Assembly: GCF_041435355.1 (NCBI RefSeq)
Contig: NZ_CP108444.1
Location: 310,001 to 374,000 of the forward strand
Reading direction: 5' to 3'
DNA length: 64,000 bases
DNA from: Streptomyces sp. NBC_01276
GTDB taxonomy: Bacteria; Actinomycetota; Actinomycetes; Streptomycetales; Streptomycetaceae
Every line of letters begins with the position of its first letter. Position 1 is the first letter of the stretch. This document shows, piece by piece, positions 33,298 to 60,465 of this stretch. A program made the position numbers and the translations under genes. The notes beneath the pieces were generated by a model, which was given only the letters and a program-made list of their open reading frames with translations, ran no database searches and was not told the DNA's origin.

Positions 33298-35092
33298 TGC
33301 GCTCCAGGCGGCGGGAGACCGTGTTGGGGTGGACGTAGAGGATCTCGGCCGCGCGGGTGGGACTGCCCGCGGCGCTGAACCAGCCCTCCAGGGTCTCCAC
33401 CAGGTTGCCGAAGCGTTCCGCGTCGTGGTCGAGGAGCGGGCCCAGGGTGCGTTCGACGAATCCGGCGATGTCGTGGTCCCCGGCGAGGAGCATGCCGAGG
33501 AAGCCGAGGTCGCGCGCGGCGGCGGAGCGGCCCGTCCCGCCGAGGGCGACGAGGGCCTGGAGGCAGCGCACGGCCTGCTGGTAGGCGGTGTGGACGGCGT
33601 CGGCACCCCGGGTGGGACCGCAGGCACCGGCGGTGACCTGGGCGCCGGTGGCCGCTGCGAGGGCGGCGCGGACCTCCTCGGCGACGGCCGCCGCGTCCTC
33701 GCCGGGCAGCAGCAGGACGAGCCGGCCGGCCTGGACGGTCTTCATGCCGCGCCGGTGGCGGACGTAGCCGCTGGCCCAGCTCTCCACGAGGTCGGTGGCC
33801 CCGGTCTGCGGGTCCGCGACGACCACCACGTGCGGGCGGTGCAGTTCGGCGGCGAACCGGCTGGCCCGTTCGACGAGCCGCTCGGGCGGCCCGTCCCAGG
33901 TGGTGAGGTCGGCCAGCAGGTCGTCGTGGACCTGTCCCTCGACCGTGCCGGAGCGCTGTACGACGAGCAGCAGCGCCACGGTACGGGCGTAGGAGACCAG
34001 GAGCTGGTCGGCGGGCGCCCCGGCGCCGGCGGCCGGGTGGAAGAGCAGGCAGCCGATGTCCTGGGAGCGCACGGAGAGCGGCACGACCCAGGTGCCGTCG
34101 GACAGGGGGCAGGCGACGCCGGTCGCCGCCGCGTTGAGCCGGACGCGGGCCAGTTCCGCGTCGTCCGTGCGCGGCAGGCGGCCGTGTTCGGCGAGCCGTT
34201 CGCCGCCCTCGCCGCGGACGGCGAGGCTGCCGCCGAGGTCCGCCGCGGCACGGGCGAGGAGCGCGTCCAGGCCGAGGCCGTCCAGGACGAGCTTGGCCAG
34301 GTCGTTCTGGACCCGGTGGGCGCGCAGGGCCTCGCTGAGGGAGGCGCGCACCCGCACGTCGGCGCGGGCCAGTTCGGCGTTGGCGGTCCGGACGCCCTCC
34401 AGGGTCCGGGCGGTCCGGACGGCGCTGGCGGAGAGGTCGGCGAGGGAGCGCATGAGGGCGACCTCGTCGGGGGTGAAGTGGTGGATGCCGCGCGCGGCGA
34501 CGTACAGGTGTCCGATGTGACGGCCGTCGGCGCACAGCGGGACGCCGAGCACGGCCTGCAGGGCCTCGGCGTGCAGGACCTCGTCGAGGGCGGTGGCGTG
34601 GGTGGTGCGGTCGTCGGCGAGGTGGTCGGCGGTCCAGAAGGGGGCGGGCGGTTCGCCGGGAACGGCGGCGGGCACGGCCCCGGCGGGTATCCGGTAGCCG
34701 ACGGTGAGGGCGCTGACCGCGCCGTCGGCGGTGGTGAGGGTGGCGTCGCCGGTGTCCTCGTCGACCAGGACGGTGCAGGCGAGGTCCATGTTGGTCATGA
34801 GGCGGGCCCGGCGGGTGATCAGGCGCAGGGTCTCGTCGAGACCGCCCGGGCTGCTGAGGTCGCGTGCGGCGTCGACGAGGGCGGCGAGTTCGGCCTCGCG
34901 CCGGCTGCGCCGTTCGAAGAGGGCGCTCACCTCGCGGGCCAGGAACGTGGCACGTTCGAGCCGTTCGGTGCGCGCGGCGCCGGAGCGGGCGCCGGCGAGG
35001 AGCTGGTCGTAGGCGCGGGCGGGCGCCTCGCCCGCCAGGAGTTCGAGGACGCGCAGTACGTCGTCCTCGGTCTGGGAGTCCTCCCCCGTCAT
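33164..35092 (-). CDS. PucR/CdaR-type transcriptional regulator with GAF domain
   Basis: The 642-residue protein has an N-terminal helical part, a GAF-like domain (about 70-225, with LGVPLCADGRHIGHLYVAAR), a second linker helix region, a GGDEF-like middle segment and the PucR C-terminal helix-turn-helix (LVETLEGWFSAAGSPTRAAE and LYVHPNTVSRRLERITQLLG, about 575-620). Such regulators respond to small ligands through the GAF domain and activate nearby catabolic or biosynthetic genes. GGGGGGTAGCG precedes the ATG. It lies between the aminosugar genes and the GH3-hflX operon on the same strand, making it the main candidate regulator of the macrolide cluster in this window. Its 3' end overlaps the transposase-like gene by 134 bases, tail to tail. 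Confidence 0.87.
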   Translation of the reverse strand: MTGEDSQTEDDVLRVLELLAGEAPARAYDQLLAGARSGAARTERLERATFLAREVSALFERRSRREAELAALVDAARDLSSPGGLDETLRLITRRARLMTNMDLACTVLVDEDTGDATLTTADGAVSALTVGYRIPAGAVPAAVPGEPPAPFWTADHLADDRTTHATALDEVLHAEALQAVLGVPLCADGRHIGHLYVAARGIHHFTPDEVALMRSLADLSASAVRTARTLEGVRTANAELARADVRVRASLSEALRAHRVQNDLAKLVLDGLGLDALLARAAADLGGSLAVRGEGGERLAEHGRLPRTDDAELARVRLNAAATGVACPLSDGTWVVPLSVRSQDIGCLLFHPAAGAGAPADQLLVSYARTVALLLVVQRSGTVEGQVHDDLLADLTTWDGPPERLVERASRFAAELHRPHVVVVADPQTGATDLVESWASGYVRHRRGMKTVQAGRLVLLLPGEDAAAVAEEVRAALAAATGAQVTAGACGPTRGADAVHTAYQQAVRCLQALVALGGTGRSAAARDLGFLGMLLAGDHDIAGFVERTLGPLLDHDAERFGNLVETLEGWFSAAGSPTRAAEILYVHPNTVSRRLERITQLLGRDWQHPDQALELQLALRLQRARTCLDPEPAGPPATVRT

Positions 35093-35684
35093 CGCTACCC
35101 CCCTGGGACGAAATCGGCCGATCTGTTCGGTGGCCGGGAACGTAACGTCCGCCGTGAAGGGGCGTCAACCGGACTACGGGCCTTCGCGGCCGCCCGGCCG
35201 GGTGGTGGCCGGAGCACCTCCGGCGGCCCCGGCGGGGCCTTTGACGGGTGCCCGCGCCACCTTGGCCCGTGCCCCGCCCCGGTCGTACGCTGACCGGTTC
35301 GCGCCGGGAGCGCCCCGGTTTTCCGGTACGGGCGGCCGCCGTCCGCTCCGCGCGGATGCCGTACGGGGCGCGGGCGGACTGTCGCGTTCCGGTGGGCCGC
35401 GAGCGGACCTCGGCCGGGGCTCCGACGGATCTCAGGCGGCGGGCCGGGCCACCGCGGTGAGCGGCGGCCCGGCGGGCCGGCCGAGGAGGGTGGGCGCCCG
35501 GTGCGCGCAGACCCGTACGGTCGCGTACGGGCGGCGACGGCCCCGCGGACCGCCGCCCGTGTCTCGGGGAAGAGCGGTTCCGGCGGGAACTCCGCCGTGG
35601 TGTCGACCGCGCCCGCGCCCGGCGGGGGGGGGGATCTCCTGGATCACGGCGCGGCCGGGCACGGCCGGATCGGACCCGGACGGA
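35093..35684. promoter_or_regulatory. 592-bp intergenic region upstream of the PucR-type gene
   Basis: No protein-like frame is visible. The region must hold the PucR-type promoter. It contains CGGGTGGTGGCCGG at 35199-35212, shared with the GH3 upstream region, and a run of ten G at 35624-35633 that is liable to slippage. Near 35668-35698 an imperfect 15-base direct repeat (GGATC[G/A]G[A/G]CCCGGAC) spans the methyltransferase stop. No clear terminator stem follows the methyltransferase gene. Confidence 0.5.
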
Positions 35685-36437
35685 TCAGGCCCGGACGCCG
35701 GTGAAGAGGCCGCGACCGGAGGGGCCGCCCTCCTGGAACTCCACGGTCAGTCCGGCGCGGGTGAAGGCCAGCTCGTAGGCGGCGCGGGTGAAGAGGGTGA
35801 TGCGGTGGCTCTCGCTGAGGTGGGTGATGTCGCGGCCCGGTTCGGCGATGAGGTAGTGGACGTCGATGCGGGTGGCGTCGTCCTCCAGGCGCGAGTGCGA
35901 GACCCGGGAGATGGTCTTGCCCTCGGCCTCCACCACGGACGCGCCGATGTAGCCGGGGGTGAAGGTCTCGGGGAACCACCAGGGTTCGACGACGACCACC
36001 CCGCCCGCGGGGTCCAGGTGGGCGGCGAAGCGGGAGAGCGCGGCGTCGAGTTCGGCCTGGTCGCGCATGTGGCCGATGGAGCTGAACATGCAGGTGACGG
36101 CCGAGTAGGTGGTGCCGAGCGCGAAGTCGCGCATGTCGCCGGGGTGCACGGGGACGCCGGGGTTGCGGCGGACGGCGATCTCCCGCATGTCGGGGGAGAG
36201 TTCGAGGCCCTCGACGGTGTCGAAGGCGGCCGTCAGGTGTTCGAGGTGCAGTCCGGTGCCGCAGGCCACGTCGAGCAGGCTGCGGGCGCCGGGCGCGCGG
36301 GAGGTCACCAGGTCCGCGAGGTCGGCGGCCTCGCGGGCGTAGTCCTTGCCCTTGCCCTGGTGGACGAGGTCGTAGAGGCGGGCGATGCCGCCCGTGTAGC
36401 CGTCGTCCGGTCGGGCGGTGGCGGTGGCGGTGGTCAC
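35685..36437 (-). CDS. TDP-aminosugar N,N-dimethyltransferase (DesVI/TylM1-like)
   Basis: The 250-residue SAM-dependent methyltransferase has the opening GIARLYDLVHQGKGKDYARE typical of DesVI/TylM1, motif I LLDVACGTGLHLEHL, and VTCMFSSIGHM. DesVI-type enzymes add two methyl groups to the 3-amino group of TDP-sugars, giving desosamine or mycaminose precursors. The GTG start at 36435-36437 follows AAGGAG and overlaps the glycosyltransferase stop by four bases (GTGA). Its position at the end of the PKS-sugar operon fits the tylosin-type arrangement. Other sugar genes (aminotransferase, isomerase) must lie outside the window. Confidence 0.88.
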   Translation of the reverse strand: MTTATATARPDDGYTGGIARLYDLVHQGKGKDYAREAADLADLVTSRAPGARSLLDVACGTGLHLEHLTAAFDTVEGLELSPDMREIAVRRNPGVPVHPGDMRDFALGTTYSAVTCMFSSIGHMRDQAELDAALSRFAAHLDPAGGVVVVEPWWFPETFTPGYIGASVVEAEGKTISRVSHSRLEDDATRIDVHYLIAEPGRDITHLSESHRITLFTRAAYELAFTRAGLTVEFQEGGPSGRGLFTGVRA

Positions 36438-37756
36438 GTCGGGTCTCCTTGGCCGGGGCGGGGAGCGGTGGGGGAAGCGGAGCGGGCGGCCCGGTGGCGG
36501 GCGGCGAGCCGTTCCAGGGTGGGGACGAGCGCGGCGGGTGACGGCGCGGCGAGGACCTCCTCGCGCAGCCGGCGGGCGGCCGCGGCGATGGAGGGGTCCG
36601 TGAGGGCCCGTACGACGGCCTCGCGCAGGGTGGCGGCGTCCAGCTTGGCGGGGGGCAGGTCGATGCCGGCGCCCTGTTCGGCGTGGAGTTCGGCCTTCAG
36701 CGGGGCGTCCCACAGGGAGCCGACGATGATCTGCGGCACGCCGTGCAGGGTGGCGGTGTAGCCGGTGCCGGCGCCGCCGTGGTGGACGACGGCGGAGCAG
36801 GTGGGCAGCAGGGCGTCCATGGGGACGAAGTCGACGGCCCGGATGTTGGCGGGCAGCGCGTCGCGGTCCTGGAGCTGGCTCGCGTCGAGGGTGGCGACGA
36901 TCTCGGCGTCGATGTCGCCGAGGGCGTGCAGGAGTTCCTCGAAGGGGACGGCGTCCCGGCCGTAGGTCTCGCGCGCCGATACGCCGAGGGTGACGCAGAC
37001 CCGGGGCCGGGCCGGCGGGGCGTGCAGCCAGCCGGGGATCACCGACGGCCCGTTGTACGGGACGTAGCGGACCGGCAGGACCTCGCCTGGCACCGGCAGG
37101 CGCAGGGCCCCGGGGGCCGGGTCGATGGTCCACATCCCGCCGATGAGCTCCTCGACGGCGGCGGCGTCGGGGGCGGGGCCGAACCGTTCCAGGGTCCAGG
37201 TGAGCCACTCGGCCATGGGGTCCTCGCGGAGCTCCTCCGGCCGGCCGGCGCTCAGTTCGAGGAACTGCCGTCGGGCGTGGGTGATGACGTCGGGCCCCCA
37301 CAGCAGGCGGGCGTGGGCGGCGCCGACGACGTGCGCGGCGATCGGCCCGGCGTAGGTGAAGGGTTCCCACAGGACGAGGTCGGGCTGCCAGGCCCGCGCG
37401 AAGGCGACCAGGTCGTCGATGGTCGTGTCGCCGTTGAGCGGGGCGAACGACATGGCGGTCATCATGGTCTGCTGCCCGAGGGCGTGCTCCCAGCCCAGCG
37501 GACCGCCGCGGGTCTCGGCGAAGTCGAGGCCCTGCTGGTAGGGGGTGGGGTCGCCGCCGATCCGGGTCATCAGCTCGACGATGGAGTCGAGGTCTCCGAC
37601 GGGGACCGCCGTCAGCCCCGACCCGTTGATCACCTCGGTGAGGGCGGGCTGGCTGGCGACCCGTACCTCGTGTCCGGCGGCGCGCAGCGCCCAGGCCAGC
37701 GGGACCAGGTTGTAGTAGTGCGTGTTGTGCGCGAAGCACGTGATCAGGACGCGCAC
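36434..37756 (-). CDS. Macrolide aminosugar glycosyltransferase (DesVII/TylM2/EryCIII-like)
   Basis: The 440-residue GT-B enzyme starts [20 protein letters not shown] and has the C-terminal nucleotide-sugar site VVHHGGAGTGYTATLHGVPQ. This N-terminal sequence is characteristic of macrolide desosaminyl/mycaminosyl transferases, which attach the aminosugar to C5 of the macrolactone. These enzymes need a P450-like partner protein, and that gene overlaps by 13 bases directly upstream. The GTG start at 37754-37756 is taken from the conserved N-terminus; longer open frame upstream belongs to another gene. The sugar could be mycaminose or desosamine; the sequence alone does not decide. Confidence 0.9.
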   Translation of the reverse strand: MRVLITCFAHNTHYYNLVPLAWALRAAGHEVRVASQPALTEVINGSGLTAVPVGDLDSIVELMTRIGGDPTPYQQGLDFAETRGGPLGWEHALGQQTMMTAMSFAPLNGDTTIDDLVAFARAWQPDLVLWEPFTYAGPIAAHVVGAAHARLLWGPDVITHARRQFLELSAGRPEELREDPMAEWLTWTLERFGPAPDAAAVEELIGGMWTIDPAPGALRLPVPGEVLPVRYVPYNGPSVIPGWLHAPPARPRVCVTLGVSARETYGRDAVPFEELLHALGDIDAEIVATLDASQLQDRDALPANIRAVDFVPMDALLPTCSAVVHHGGAGTGYTATLHGVPQIIVGSLWDAPLKAELHAEQGAGIDLPPAKLDAATLREAVVRALTDPSIAAAARRLREEVLAAPSPAALVPTLERLAARHRAARSASPTAPRPGQGDPT

Positions 37757-39018
37757 GGCAGCGTCTCCTCCTCGGTTCCGTCGGCGGGGTCGGCGGCGAC
37801 CGGCCGGAGGGCCGGGGCGCGCAGTACGGGCGAGCGCGGCCGGACGACCGTCCCGCCGGCCGCGCGCAGCCCGGGACGGGTCTCGGCGAGGACGCGCAGG
37901 GCGGCGCGGGCGACGGCCCCGACGAGGTGGGCGCCGGGCCCGGGGTACGGGTCGGCCGGGAGGCCGGGGGGCGGACCGTCGGCGGCGGCCCTCGGGTCGC
38001 GGCCGACGGCGGCGACCAGGACCGTGACGTGGGCCCCGGCGGGCAGCTCGTGCCCGGCGAGGGTGACGGCCTCGCGGGCGATACGGGTCCGCAGCCGCAC
38101 CGGCGGCGCCTCGCGCAGGGTCGAGGCGATGGCGGCGGCGGCTCCGTCGGGGCGGGCGGCCGGACCGAGCCGGCCGCCCGGCTCGTCGAGCAGCCGGCCG
38201 ACGGCGTGGGAGAGCAGGACCACGGTGGGTTCGGCGCAGCCCACGGCCAGGGCCAGCGCGGCACGCAGGACGTCGGCGCGGTCGGCGTCGGCGCGGTCGG
38301 CGTCGGCACCGGCCTCGGCACCGGCCTCGGCACCGGGCAAGGCCTCGGCGAGGAGGGCGGCCAGGGAGCGTTCGGCGGCCTCGCCGGCCTCGGCGACGGT
38401 GTGCGTCTGCGGGCACAGCAGGCCGTCCAGGGCGTGGCGGCAGCCGGACAGGTGGCGGACGAAGTCCCCGTGGACGGCTTCGGGCAGGCCGAGCTCCGCG
38501 GCGAGGACCCGTCCCACGAGGGGCCGGGCGAAGTCCTCGGCGAGGTCGAAGCGCGGGCCGAGTCCGGCGAGGAGCGTCCGGGCCGACGCGTCGGTCCGCC
38601 GCTCGACGGACGCCGGGTCCCCGGCCCGCAGGAGGGGCCCGCCGAAGGCGGTGAGGGCGCCCAGCCGCGCGGCGTCCGCCCGGTCCGGGGTGAGGGCGGG
38701 GCTGCGGTAGGGCAGCGGGTCGTCGGCGGCGTCGGCCGGGCCGGGCCCCTCGAAGGCGGGGTGGCCCAGGACCTGTCGCGCGACGGCCGGGTCGGCGGTG
38801 ACCCAGGTGTCCAGGAGGGTGCTGTGGTACAGGGGGCCCAGGGCGCGGACCCGCTCCTCGTACGGGTACGGGTCCTCGTCGCCGGCCCGCAGGAGGAGGC
38901 CGTAGGGGTCGTCCTCGATGCCCGCGAACCACTGCGCGGCACGGGTGAGTTGGTTCCTGCGGGCGCGGCGGGCGGTGTCCCGGGCCGGCGCTCCCCCGTT
39001 CAGCGTCTCGGAGGTCAT
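37744..39018 (-). CDS. P450-like glycosyltransferase auxiliary protein (DesVIII/TylM3/EryCII-like)
   Basis: The 424-residue protein has the P450 fold pattern but lacks the haem ligand. Where FGxGxHxC is expected it reads [16 protein letters not shown], with Val in place of the cysteine. This loss is characteristic of DesVIII/EryCII, which activate the neighbouring aminosugar transferase and bind no haem. The N-terminus ([20 protein letters not shown]) also fits this class. An Ala/Asp/Glu-rich repeat insert near residues 227-249 comes from short DNA repeats at 38272-38338. The start overlaps the PKS stop (ATGA) and its end overlaps the transferase gene, so expression is tightly coupled. Confidence 0.9.
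   Translation of the reverse strand: MTSETLNGGAPARDTARRARRNQLTRAAQWFAGIEDDPYGLLLRAGDEDPYPYEERVRALGPLYHSTLLDTWVTADPAVARQVLGHPAFEGPGPADAADDPLPYRSPALTPDRADAARLGALTAFGGPLLRAGDPASVERRTDASARTLLAGLGPRFDLAEDFARPLVGRVLAAELGLPEAVHGDFVRHLSGCRHALDGLLCPQTHTVAEAGEAAERSLAALLAEALPGAEAGAEAGADADRADADRADVLRAALALAVGCAEPTVVLLSHAVGRLLDEPGGRLGPAARPDGAAAAIASTLREAPPVRLRTRIAREAVTLAGHELPAGAHVTVLVAAVGRDPRAAADGPPPGLPADPYPGPGAHLVGAVARAALRVLAETRPGLRAAGGTVVRPRSPVLRAPALRPVAADPADGTEEETLPCAS
38272..38338. repeat. In-gene short tandem repeats (15-bp and 12-bp units)
   Basis: Inside the P450-like auxiliary gene two 15-base units (GTCGGCGCGGTCGGC) and then three 12-base-period units (GGCACCGGCCTC) run in tandem. All keep the frame and encode the acidic Ala/Asp/Glu-rich insert. 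Length changes here would alter only a surface loop. Confidence 0.8.
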
Positions 39019-42000
39019 GCCTCTCCTCGTCGTCGGTTGCCGCCGAACAGCGCGTCCAGCCAGCCGTCGACGGCACGGGCCGTGGCCGGGGCGTGCTCGG
39101 TCATCATCGTGAAGTGGTTGCCGGGGACGTCCGTGACGGTGTGGGCGGTGTCCCAGACGGACCGCCAGTCCTCGTCGGGGTCGGTCCAGTCGGCCATGGG
39201 CAGCGTGGCGCGCAGGTGCAGGACCGGGGCGCGGGTGGGTCGCGGCGTCCAGCCGAGGAGCAGCCGGTGGTAGGCGCCCATGGCGGTGAGCCGGGTGTCG
39301 TCGGGCGGTACGGGGCTGCGGTCCATGGCCCAGCGCAGCATGACGTCCCGCCAGACGCCCATCGCGCCGGGCGCGCCGGGGGTGTAGACGTCGGCGAGCA
39401 CGAGGGCGGCGGGGCCGTCGCCCCGGGCTTCCAGATGACGGGCGAGCGCGTGCGCGGCGTTGGCTCCGGCGGAGTGGCCGACGAGCGCGAACGGCCGGCC
39501 CGCCGCCAGTCCGGCGACGGCCTCGGCGTGGGCCGCGCACAGGGCGTCCAGGGAGTCGGGGAGTTCCTCCCCGGGCCGGAATCCGGGCTGCGGGAGGGCG
39601 GCGACGGTGCGGCGGCTCGCCAGGGCCGCCGCGAGGGCGGCGAACTCCGCGGGACCGGAGACGGCCGCGGTGCCCGCGACGCCGATGAGCAGCGGCCCGT
39701 CACCCGCGCCGTCCGGGCCCTGCGCGAGGGGTACGGGTCGTACGCGCGCGGGCCGTTCACGGGTGAAGACGGGGCGCAGGGCGGCGACGGCGCCGAACGC
39801 TTCGACGGCTTCGGCGATCCGGCCGTCGCGGACCGCGTCCCGGTACAGGGCGGAGAGCGTGCCGGGCCGGGGCGGCGCGGCGGGGCCGTCCGCCGGGTCG
39901 TCGGGGTCTGCCTGGAGGAGTTCCAGGAGGTGGCGGGCGAGGGCGGCCGGGGTGTCGTGGTCGAAGAAGGCCTCGGGGGCCGGGTCGAGTCCGGTGGTGG
40001 CCGCCAGGCGGCGCCGCAGGTGGGTGACGGCGAGCGAGTCGAAGCCGATGAGCGTGAAGCGGGCGTCGGGTTCGACCTCGGCGGCGTCCGCGTGTCCCAG
40101 GACGGCGGCGGCCTCGGCCCTCACCAGGCCGAGGAGGGCGGTGTGCCGCTCGGCCGGGGGCAGCCCGGCGAGCTCCCGGCGCGGGTCCCGGGGGGCGGGT
40201 GCGCCGGGCGCCGGGTCAGCGGCGGGTGCGGCCGGTACGCCGCCGGGTGCGGCGGGGATCAGCGGAGCCAGCAGGGGGCTGGGCCGGTACGCGGTGAAGC
40301 CGTCGGCGAAGCGCTCCCAGTCGGTGTCGGTGACCGTGGCGGTGGCCTCGCCGGCGGCGATCTCACGGAACAGCGCGGTCAGCGCGTCCTGCGGGTCCAT
40401 GGGCCGTACGCCGCGCCGCGTCAGGTAGGCGGCGCCCTCGCCGTCGCCCATGCCGCCGCCGCCCCACAGGCCCCAGGCGACGGAGGTGGCGGGCAGGCCC
40501 TCGGCGTGGCGGCGCAGGGCGAGGGCGTCGAGTCCGGCGTTGGCGGCGGCGTAGGCGCACTGGCCGGCGCTGCCCCAGACGCCCGCGCCCGAGGAGTACA
40601 GGACGAACGCGTCGAGGGCGTGGGTGCGCGTGAGTTCGTCCAGGTGGCGGGCCCCGTCCAGTTTGCCCGCGTAGACGTCGGCGAAGGTCGCCGGGCCGGC
40701 CTCCGTCAGGGGGCTGACCTGGGGGACGCCCGCCGCGTGGAAGACGGCGGTGAGCGGGGCGTCGGCGGGCACCCCGTCGAGGAGGTCCGCGAGCGCGGCC
40801 CGGTCGGCGAGGTCGCAGGCGGCGAAGGTCACCTTGGCGCCGAGGGCGAGGAGTTCGGCCTCGAGGACGTCGGCCCCGGGGGCGCGGCGGCCGCGCCGGC
40901 CCACGAGCAGCAGGTGCGCGGCGCCCTCGGCGGCGAGCCGGCGGGCGAGGTGACCGCCCAGGGCACCGGTGCCGCCGGTGACCAGGACGGTGCCGGAGGG
41001 ACGGTACGGGCGCTGCGCGCGGGGCGCGGGGGCCGACGTCAGGCGGCGACCGTACGCGCGGCCGTCGCGGACGGCGATCTGGTCCTCGGGGCCGCCGAGG
41101 GCCGCGGCGAGGATCCGCCAGTCCGCGTCGTCGGCGTGCTCGGGCAGGTCGGCCAGGCCGCCCCACAGGGCGGGGAGTTCGAGGGCCGCGACCCGGCCGA
41201 GCCCCCACAGCTGGGCGGCCGCCTGGCGGGGGCGCTCGCCGGGGGTGAGGGCGACGGCCGACCGGGTCGCGCACCACAGGCGGGTGGTCGGGGACGTGTC
41301 CGCCAGGGCCTGGACGAGGGCCAGGTTCGCCCGGATCCCGGCCGGGACGGCGCCGGTGGCGGCCCGCTCCCGTTCGTCGGCCGCCAGCAGGGAGAGGACG
41401 CCCGCGACGGGTGCGGCCGGGTCGGCCGCGGCGGTCCGCAGGGCCTCGGCCAGGGCGGCCCGGTCGGTCCGGTCGGCGTCGACGGCCAGCCGGCGTACGA
41501 CGGCCCCGCGCGCGGTCAGGGCCCGTACGGCGGCGGCGGCGAAGGGGGCCGCCGCGGCGGAGTCGCCCGGCGCGGGTTCGACGAGCAGCCAGGTGCCGGT
41601 GAGGGGCTCGGGGCCCGGGTGCGGGGCGGGCAGCGGCTGCCAGGTGACCTGGTGGCGCCGGGTGCCGCCCGCCGCCGCCGGGCCCCGGCCCCGGCCCCGG
41701 GGGCCGGGGGCGATCCAGAACCGCCGGTGCTGCCAGGCGTACACCGGCAGGGGGAAGGGCCGGGCGCGGGTCCCCTCGAAGAGGCGGGCCCGGTCGACGG
41801 CGGCGCCCCGGCTCGCGGCGACGGCCACGGCGCGCACCAGGGTCTCGCCCTCGGGGCGGCCGCGGCGCAGCACGGGGACCAGGACGGGCTCGTCCCCGGG
41901 CGCGCCGGCCGGGACCGCGGCGAGGGTCTCCTCCGCCATCGCGCACAGCACGCCGTCGGGGCCGAGTTCGACGAAGGTGGTGACGCCCATCGCGTGCGCG

Positions 42001-44498
42001 GCGCGCACCCCGTCGGCGAAGCGTACGGCCGCGCGGACGTGGCCGGCCCAGTACGAGCCGTCGCGCAGTTCCCCGCCGGTGGCGCGCCGGCCGGTGACGT
42101 TGGAGATCACGGGGATGCGGGGGGCGCGGTAGGTGAGGCCGTCCGCGAGGGTGCGGAACTCCTCCAGCATGGGGTCCATGAGCGGGGAGTGGAAGGCGTG
42201 GCTGACGGTGAGCCGCTTGGTCTTCCTGCCGCGCCGGGCGAGCGCCGCCCCGACCTCCTCGACTGCTTCCCCGGTGCCGGAGACGACCACGGAGCGGGGC
42301 CCGTTGACGGCGGCGACGACCGCGACACCGCCGAGGCCGGCGAGCAGTTCGTCCACCTCGTCCTCGGTGGCCCGTACGGAGAGCATGGCGCCTCCGGCGG
42401 GCAGGGCCTGCATCAGCCGGCCGCGGGCCGCGACGAGGGCGCAGGCGTCGTCGAGGTCGAGGACCCCGGCGACGTGGGCGGCGGCGATCTCGCCGACGGA
42501 GTGGCCGAGGAGGACGTCGGGCCGCATGCCCCAGTGTTCGAGCAGCCGGAACAGGGCCACCTCGACGGCGAACAGCGCGGCCTGCGCGTACCGGGTGCGG
42601 TGGAGCAGTTCCTCCTCGGGGCTGCCGGGGGCGGCGTCGAGGACCGTGGACAGGGGGTGGTCCAGGTGCGGGTCGAGCCGCTCGGCCACGGCGTCGACGG
42701 CGCGGGCGAACACGGGGTGCGCGGCGCGCAGGGCGTGGGCCATGCCGGTGCGCTGGCTGCCCTGTCCGGTGAAGAGGAAGGCGGTCTTCGCCTCTCTGCG
42801 CCGCACGCCCGTCACCACGGAGGGGGAGGGCACGCCGTCGGCGAGGGCGTCGAGGCCCCGGGCGAGTTCCGCGTACGTGGTCCCGAGGACGACGGCCCGG
42901 TGTTCGAAGGCGGTACGGGTGGCGGCCAGTGCGTGGCCGATGCCGAGGGCGTCGGGTTCGGCGGTGACGAGGTGGTCGCGCAGCCGGCCGGCCTGGGCGC
43001 GCAGGGCGGCTTCGGAGCGCCCGGAGACGAACCACGGGACGAGCGGCGGCGCGGCGGCGGCGGCCGGCGCACGGTCGGGGGCTCCGGTGGGAACGGCCGC
43101 CGGGGGTGCGCTGCGGGGTGCCTCCTCGACGATCACGTGGGCGTTGGTGCCGCCGACGCCGAAGGCGGAGATCCCCGCCCGGCGCGTCCGGGTACCGGCG
43201 GGCCACTGGACGGGCTCGGTCAGCAGCCGGACCCCGCCGGCCGACCAGTCGACGTGCGGGGTGGGCGTCGCGGCGTGCAGGGTCTTGGGCAGCAGTCCGT
43301 GCCGCAGCGCCTGGACGGTCTTGATGACCCCGCCCACCCCGGCGGCGGCCTGGGCGTGGCCGATGTTCGACTTCAGCGAGCCGAGCCGCAGCGGCCGGCC
43401 GTCGGGACGGCCGGTCCCGTAGACGGCGAGCAGCGCCTGGGCCTCGATGGGGTCGCCGAGGCGGGTGCCGGTGCCGTGCGCCTCGACGGCGTCCACCTCG
43501 TGCGGCTCCAGGCCGGCGTCGGCGAGGGCCTGGCGGATGACGCGCTGCTGGGAGGGGCCGTTGGGGGCGGTGAGGCCGTTGCTGGCGCCGTCCTGGTTGA
43601 CGGCGGAGCCGCGGATGACGGCGAGGACGGGGTGCCCGTTGCGTTCGGCGTCGGAGAGCCGTTCCAGGACGAGGACGCCGACGCCCTCGGCCCAGCCGGT
43701 CCCGTCCGCGTCCGCCGAGAAGGCCTTGCACCGGCCGTCGGCGGCCAGACCCTTCTGCCGCGAGAACTCCACGAAGGCCGCCGCGTCGGGCATGACGGCG
43801 ACGCCCGCGGCCAGCGCCAGTCCGCTCTCGCCGCGCCGCAGCGCCGCCACGGCGAGGTGCAGGGCGACCAGCGAGGAGGAGCAGGCCGTCTCGACGGTCA
43901 TGGAGGGGCCTTCGAGACCGAGGGCGTAGGAGATCCGCCCGGACAGCACGGCGTCCGCGCTGCCCGTGAGGAGGTAGCCCTCCGATCCCTCGGGCACCCG
44001 GTCCAGGTCGGTGGCGTACTCGGCGTGGGCGGCACCGACGTACACGCCGGTGCCCGTGCCGCGCAGGGAGCGCGGGTCCAGGCCGGAGCGCTCCAGCGCC
44101 TCCCAGGACACCTCCAGCAGGAGCCGCTGCTGCGGGTCCATCACGACGGCCTCGCGGGGCGAGATGCCGAAGAAGGAGGCGTCGAAGTCGGCGGCGCCCG
44201 CGAGGAACCCGCCCTCGGCGCAGTAGGTGGTGCCCTCCGCGTCCGGGTCCGGGTCGTAGAGGCCCTCCAGGTCCCAGCCCCGGTCCGCCGGGAAGGGGGT
44301 GACGGCGTCCCGCCCGGCGGCCACCAGGTCCCAGAGGTCCTCCGGAGAGTCGGCTCCGGGGTAGCGGCAGGCCATGCCGACCACCGCGACCGGCTCGTGC
44401 GCGGCCTCGGTCAGCTCCCGGTTGCGCCGGCGCAGGCGCTCCGTCTCCTTCAGCGAGGTGCGGAGCGCCTCCATGAGCTTCTCGGAGGACATGGCCAT
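39015..44498 (-). CDS. Type I PKS, terminal module: KS-AT(malonyl)-KR-ACP-TE
   Basis: The 1827-residue protein has an N-terminal docking helix (1-33), KS with TACSSS (about 34-460), AT with GHSVGE and HAFH near residue 764 (malonyl-type), KR with TGGTGALG (about 1169) and no LDD motif (A-type-like), ACP with GFDSLA (about 1484) and a thioesterase with GHSAGA (about 1673) and final NHFTMM. There is no DH or ER. It adds the last two carbons, leaves a hydroxyl at C3 and closes the lactone. The ATG at 44498 with GAGAGGG is preferred over an in-frame start 15 codons upstream. It matches the last module of tylactone-type synthases (malonate, KR, TE). Confidence 0.93.
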   Translation of the reverse strand: MAMSSEKLMEALRTSLKETERLRRRNRELTEAAHEPVAVVGMACRYPGADSPEDLWDLVAAGRDAVTPFPADRGWDLEGLYDPDPDAEGTTYCAEGGFLAGAADFDASFFGISPREAVVMDPQQRLLLEVSWEALERSGLDPRSLRGTGTGVYVGAAHAEYATDLDRVPEGSEGYLLTGSADAVLSGRISYALGLEGPSMTVETACSSSLVALHLAVAALRRGESGLALAAGVAVMPDAAAFVEFSRQKGLAADGRCKAFSADADGTGWAEGVGVLVLERLSDAERNGHPVLAVIRGSAVNQDGASNGLTAPNGPSQQRVIRQALADAGLEPHEVDAVEAHGTGTRLGDPIEAQALLAVYGTGRPDGRPLRLGSLKSNIGHAQAAAGVGGVIKTVQALRHGLLPKTLHAATPTPHVDWSAGGVRLLTEPVQWPAGTRTRRAGISAFGVGGTNAHVIVEEAPRSAPPAAVPTGAPDRAPAAAAAPPLVPWFVSGRSEAALRAQAGRLRDHLVTAEPDALGIGHALAATRTAFEHRAVVLGTTYAELARGLDALADGVPSPSVVTGVRRREAKTAFLFTGQGSQRTGMAHALRAAHPVFARAVDAVAERLDPHLDHPLSTVLDAAPGSPEEELLHRTRYAQAALFAVEVALFRLLEHWGMRPDVLLGHSVGEIAAAHVAGVLDLDDACALVAARGRLMQALPAGGAMLSVRATEDEVDELLAGLGGVAVVAAVNGPRSVVVSGTGEAVEEVGAALARRGRKTKRLTVSHAFHSPLMDPMLEEFRTLADGLTYRAPRIPVISNVTGRRATGGELRDGSYWAGHVRAAVRFADGVRAAHAMGVTTFVELGPDGVLCAMAEETLAAVPAGAPGDEPVLVPVLRRGRPEGETLVRAVAVAASRGAAVDRARLFEGTRARPFPLPVYAWQHRRFWIAPGPRGRGRGPAAAGGTRRHQVTWQPLPAPHPGPEPLTGTWLLVEPAPGDSAAAAPFAAAAVRALTARGAVVRRLAVDADRTDRAALAEALRTAAADPAAPVAGVLSLLAADERERAATGAVPAGIRANLALVQALADTSPTTRLWCATRSAVALTPGERPRQAAAQLWGLGRVAALELPALWGGLADLPEHADDADWRILAAALGGPEDQIAVRDGRAYGRRLTSAPAPRAQRPYRPSGTVLVTGGTGALGGHLARRLAAEGAAHLLLVGRRGRRAPGADVLEAELLALGAKVTFAACDLADRAALADLLDGVPADAPLTAVFHAAGVPQVSPLTEAGPATFADVYAGKLDGARHLDELTRTHALDAFVLYSSGAGVWGSAGQCAYAAANAGLDALALRRHAEGLPATSVAWGLWGGGGMGDGEGAAYLTRRGVRPMDPQDALTALFREIAAGEATATVTDTDWERFADGFTAYRPSPLLAPLIPAAPGGVPAAPAADPAPGAPAPRDPRRELAGLPPAERHTALLGLVRAEAAAVLGHADAAEVEPDARFTLIGFDSLAVTHLRRRLAATTGLDPAPEAFFDHDTPAALARHLLELLQADPDDPADGPAAPPRPGTLSALYRDAVRDGRIAEAVEAFGAVAALRPVFTRERPARVRPVPLAQGPDGAGDGPLLIGVAGTAAVSGPAEFAALAAALASRRTVAALPQPGFRPGEELPDSLDALCAAHAEAVAGLAAGRPFALVGHSAGANAAHALARHLEARGDGPAALVLADVYTPGAPGAMGVWRDVMLRWAMDRSPVPPDDTRLTAMGAYHRLLLGWTPRPTRAPVLHLRATLPMADWTDPDEDWRSVWDTAHTVTDVPGNHFTMMTEHAPATARAVDGWLDALFGGNRRRGEA

Positions 44499-44547
44499 CG
44501 GTGGATCCCTCTCTGGGTGGGGCGGGTGGTACGGGCGGGACACCGGG

Positions 44548-49287
<4,740 letters not shown>

Positions 49288-49316
49288 GTCTCGTCACCCG
49301 TCACGTGCTGTGCGGT

Positions 49317-60434
<11,118 letters not shown>

Positions 60435-60465
60435 GGCTCTCCCCTGGAGGTGTCGGTGCAGGGCT

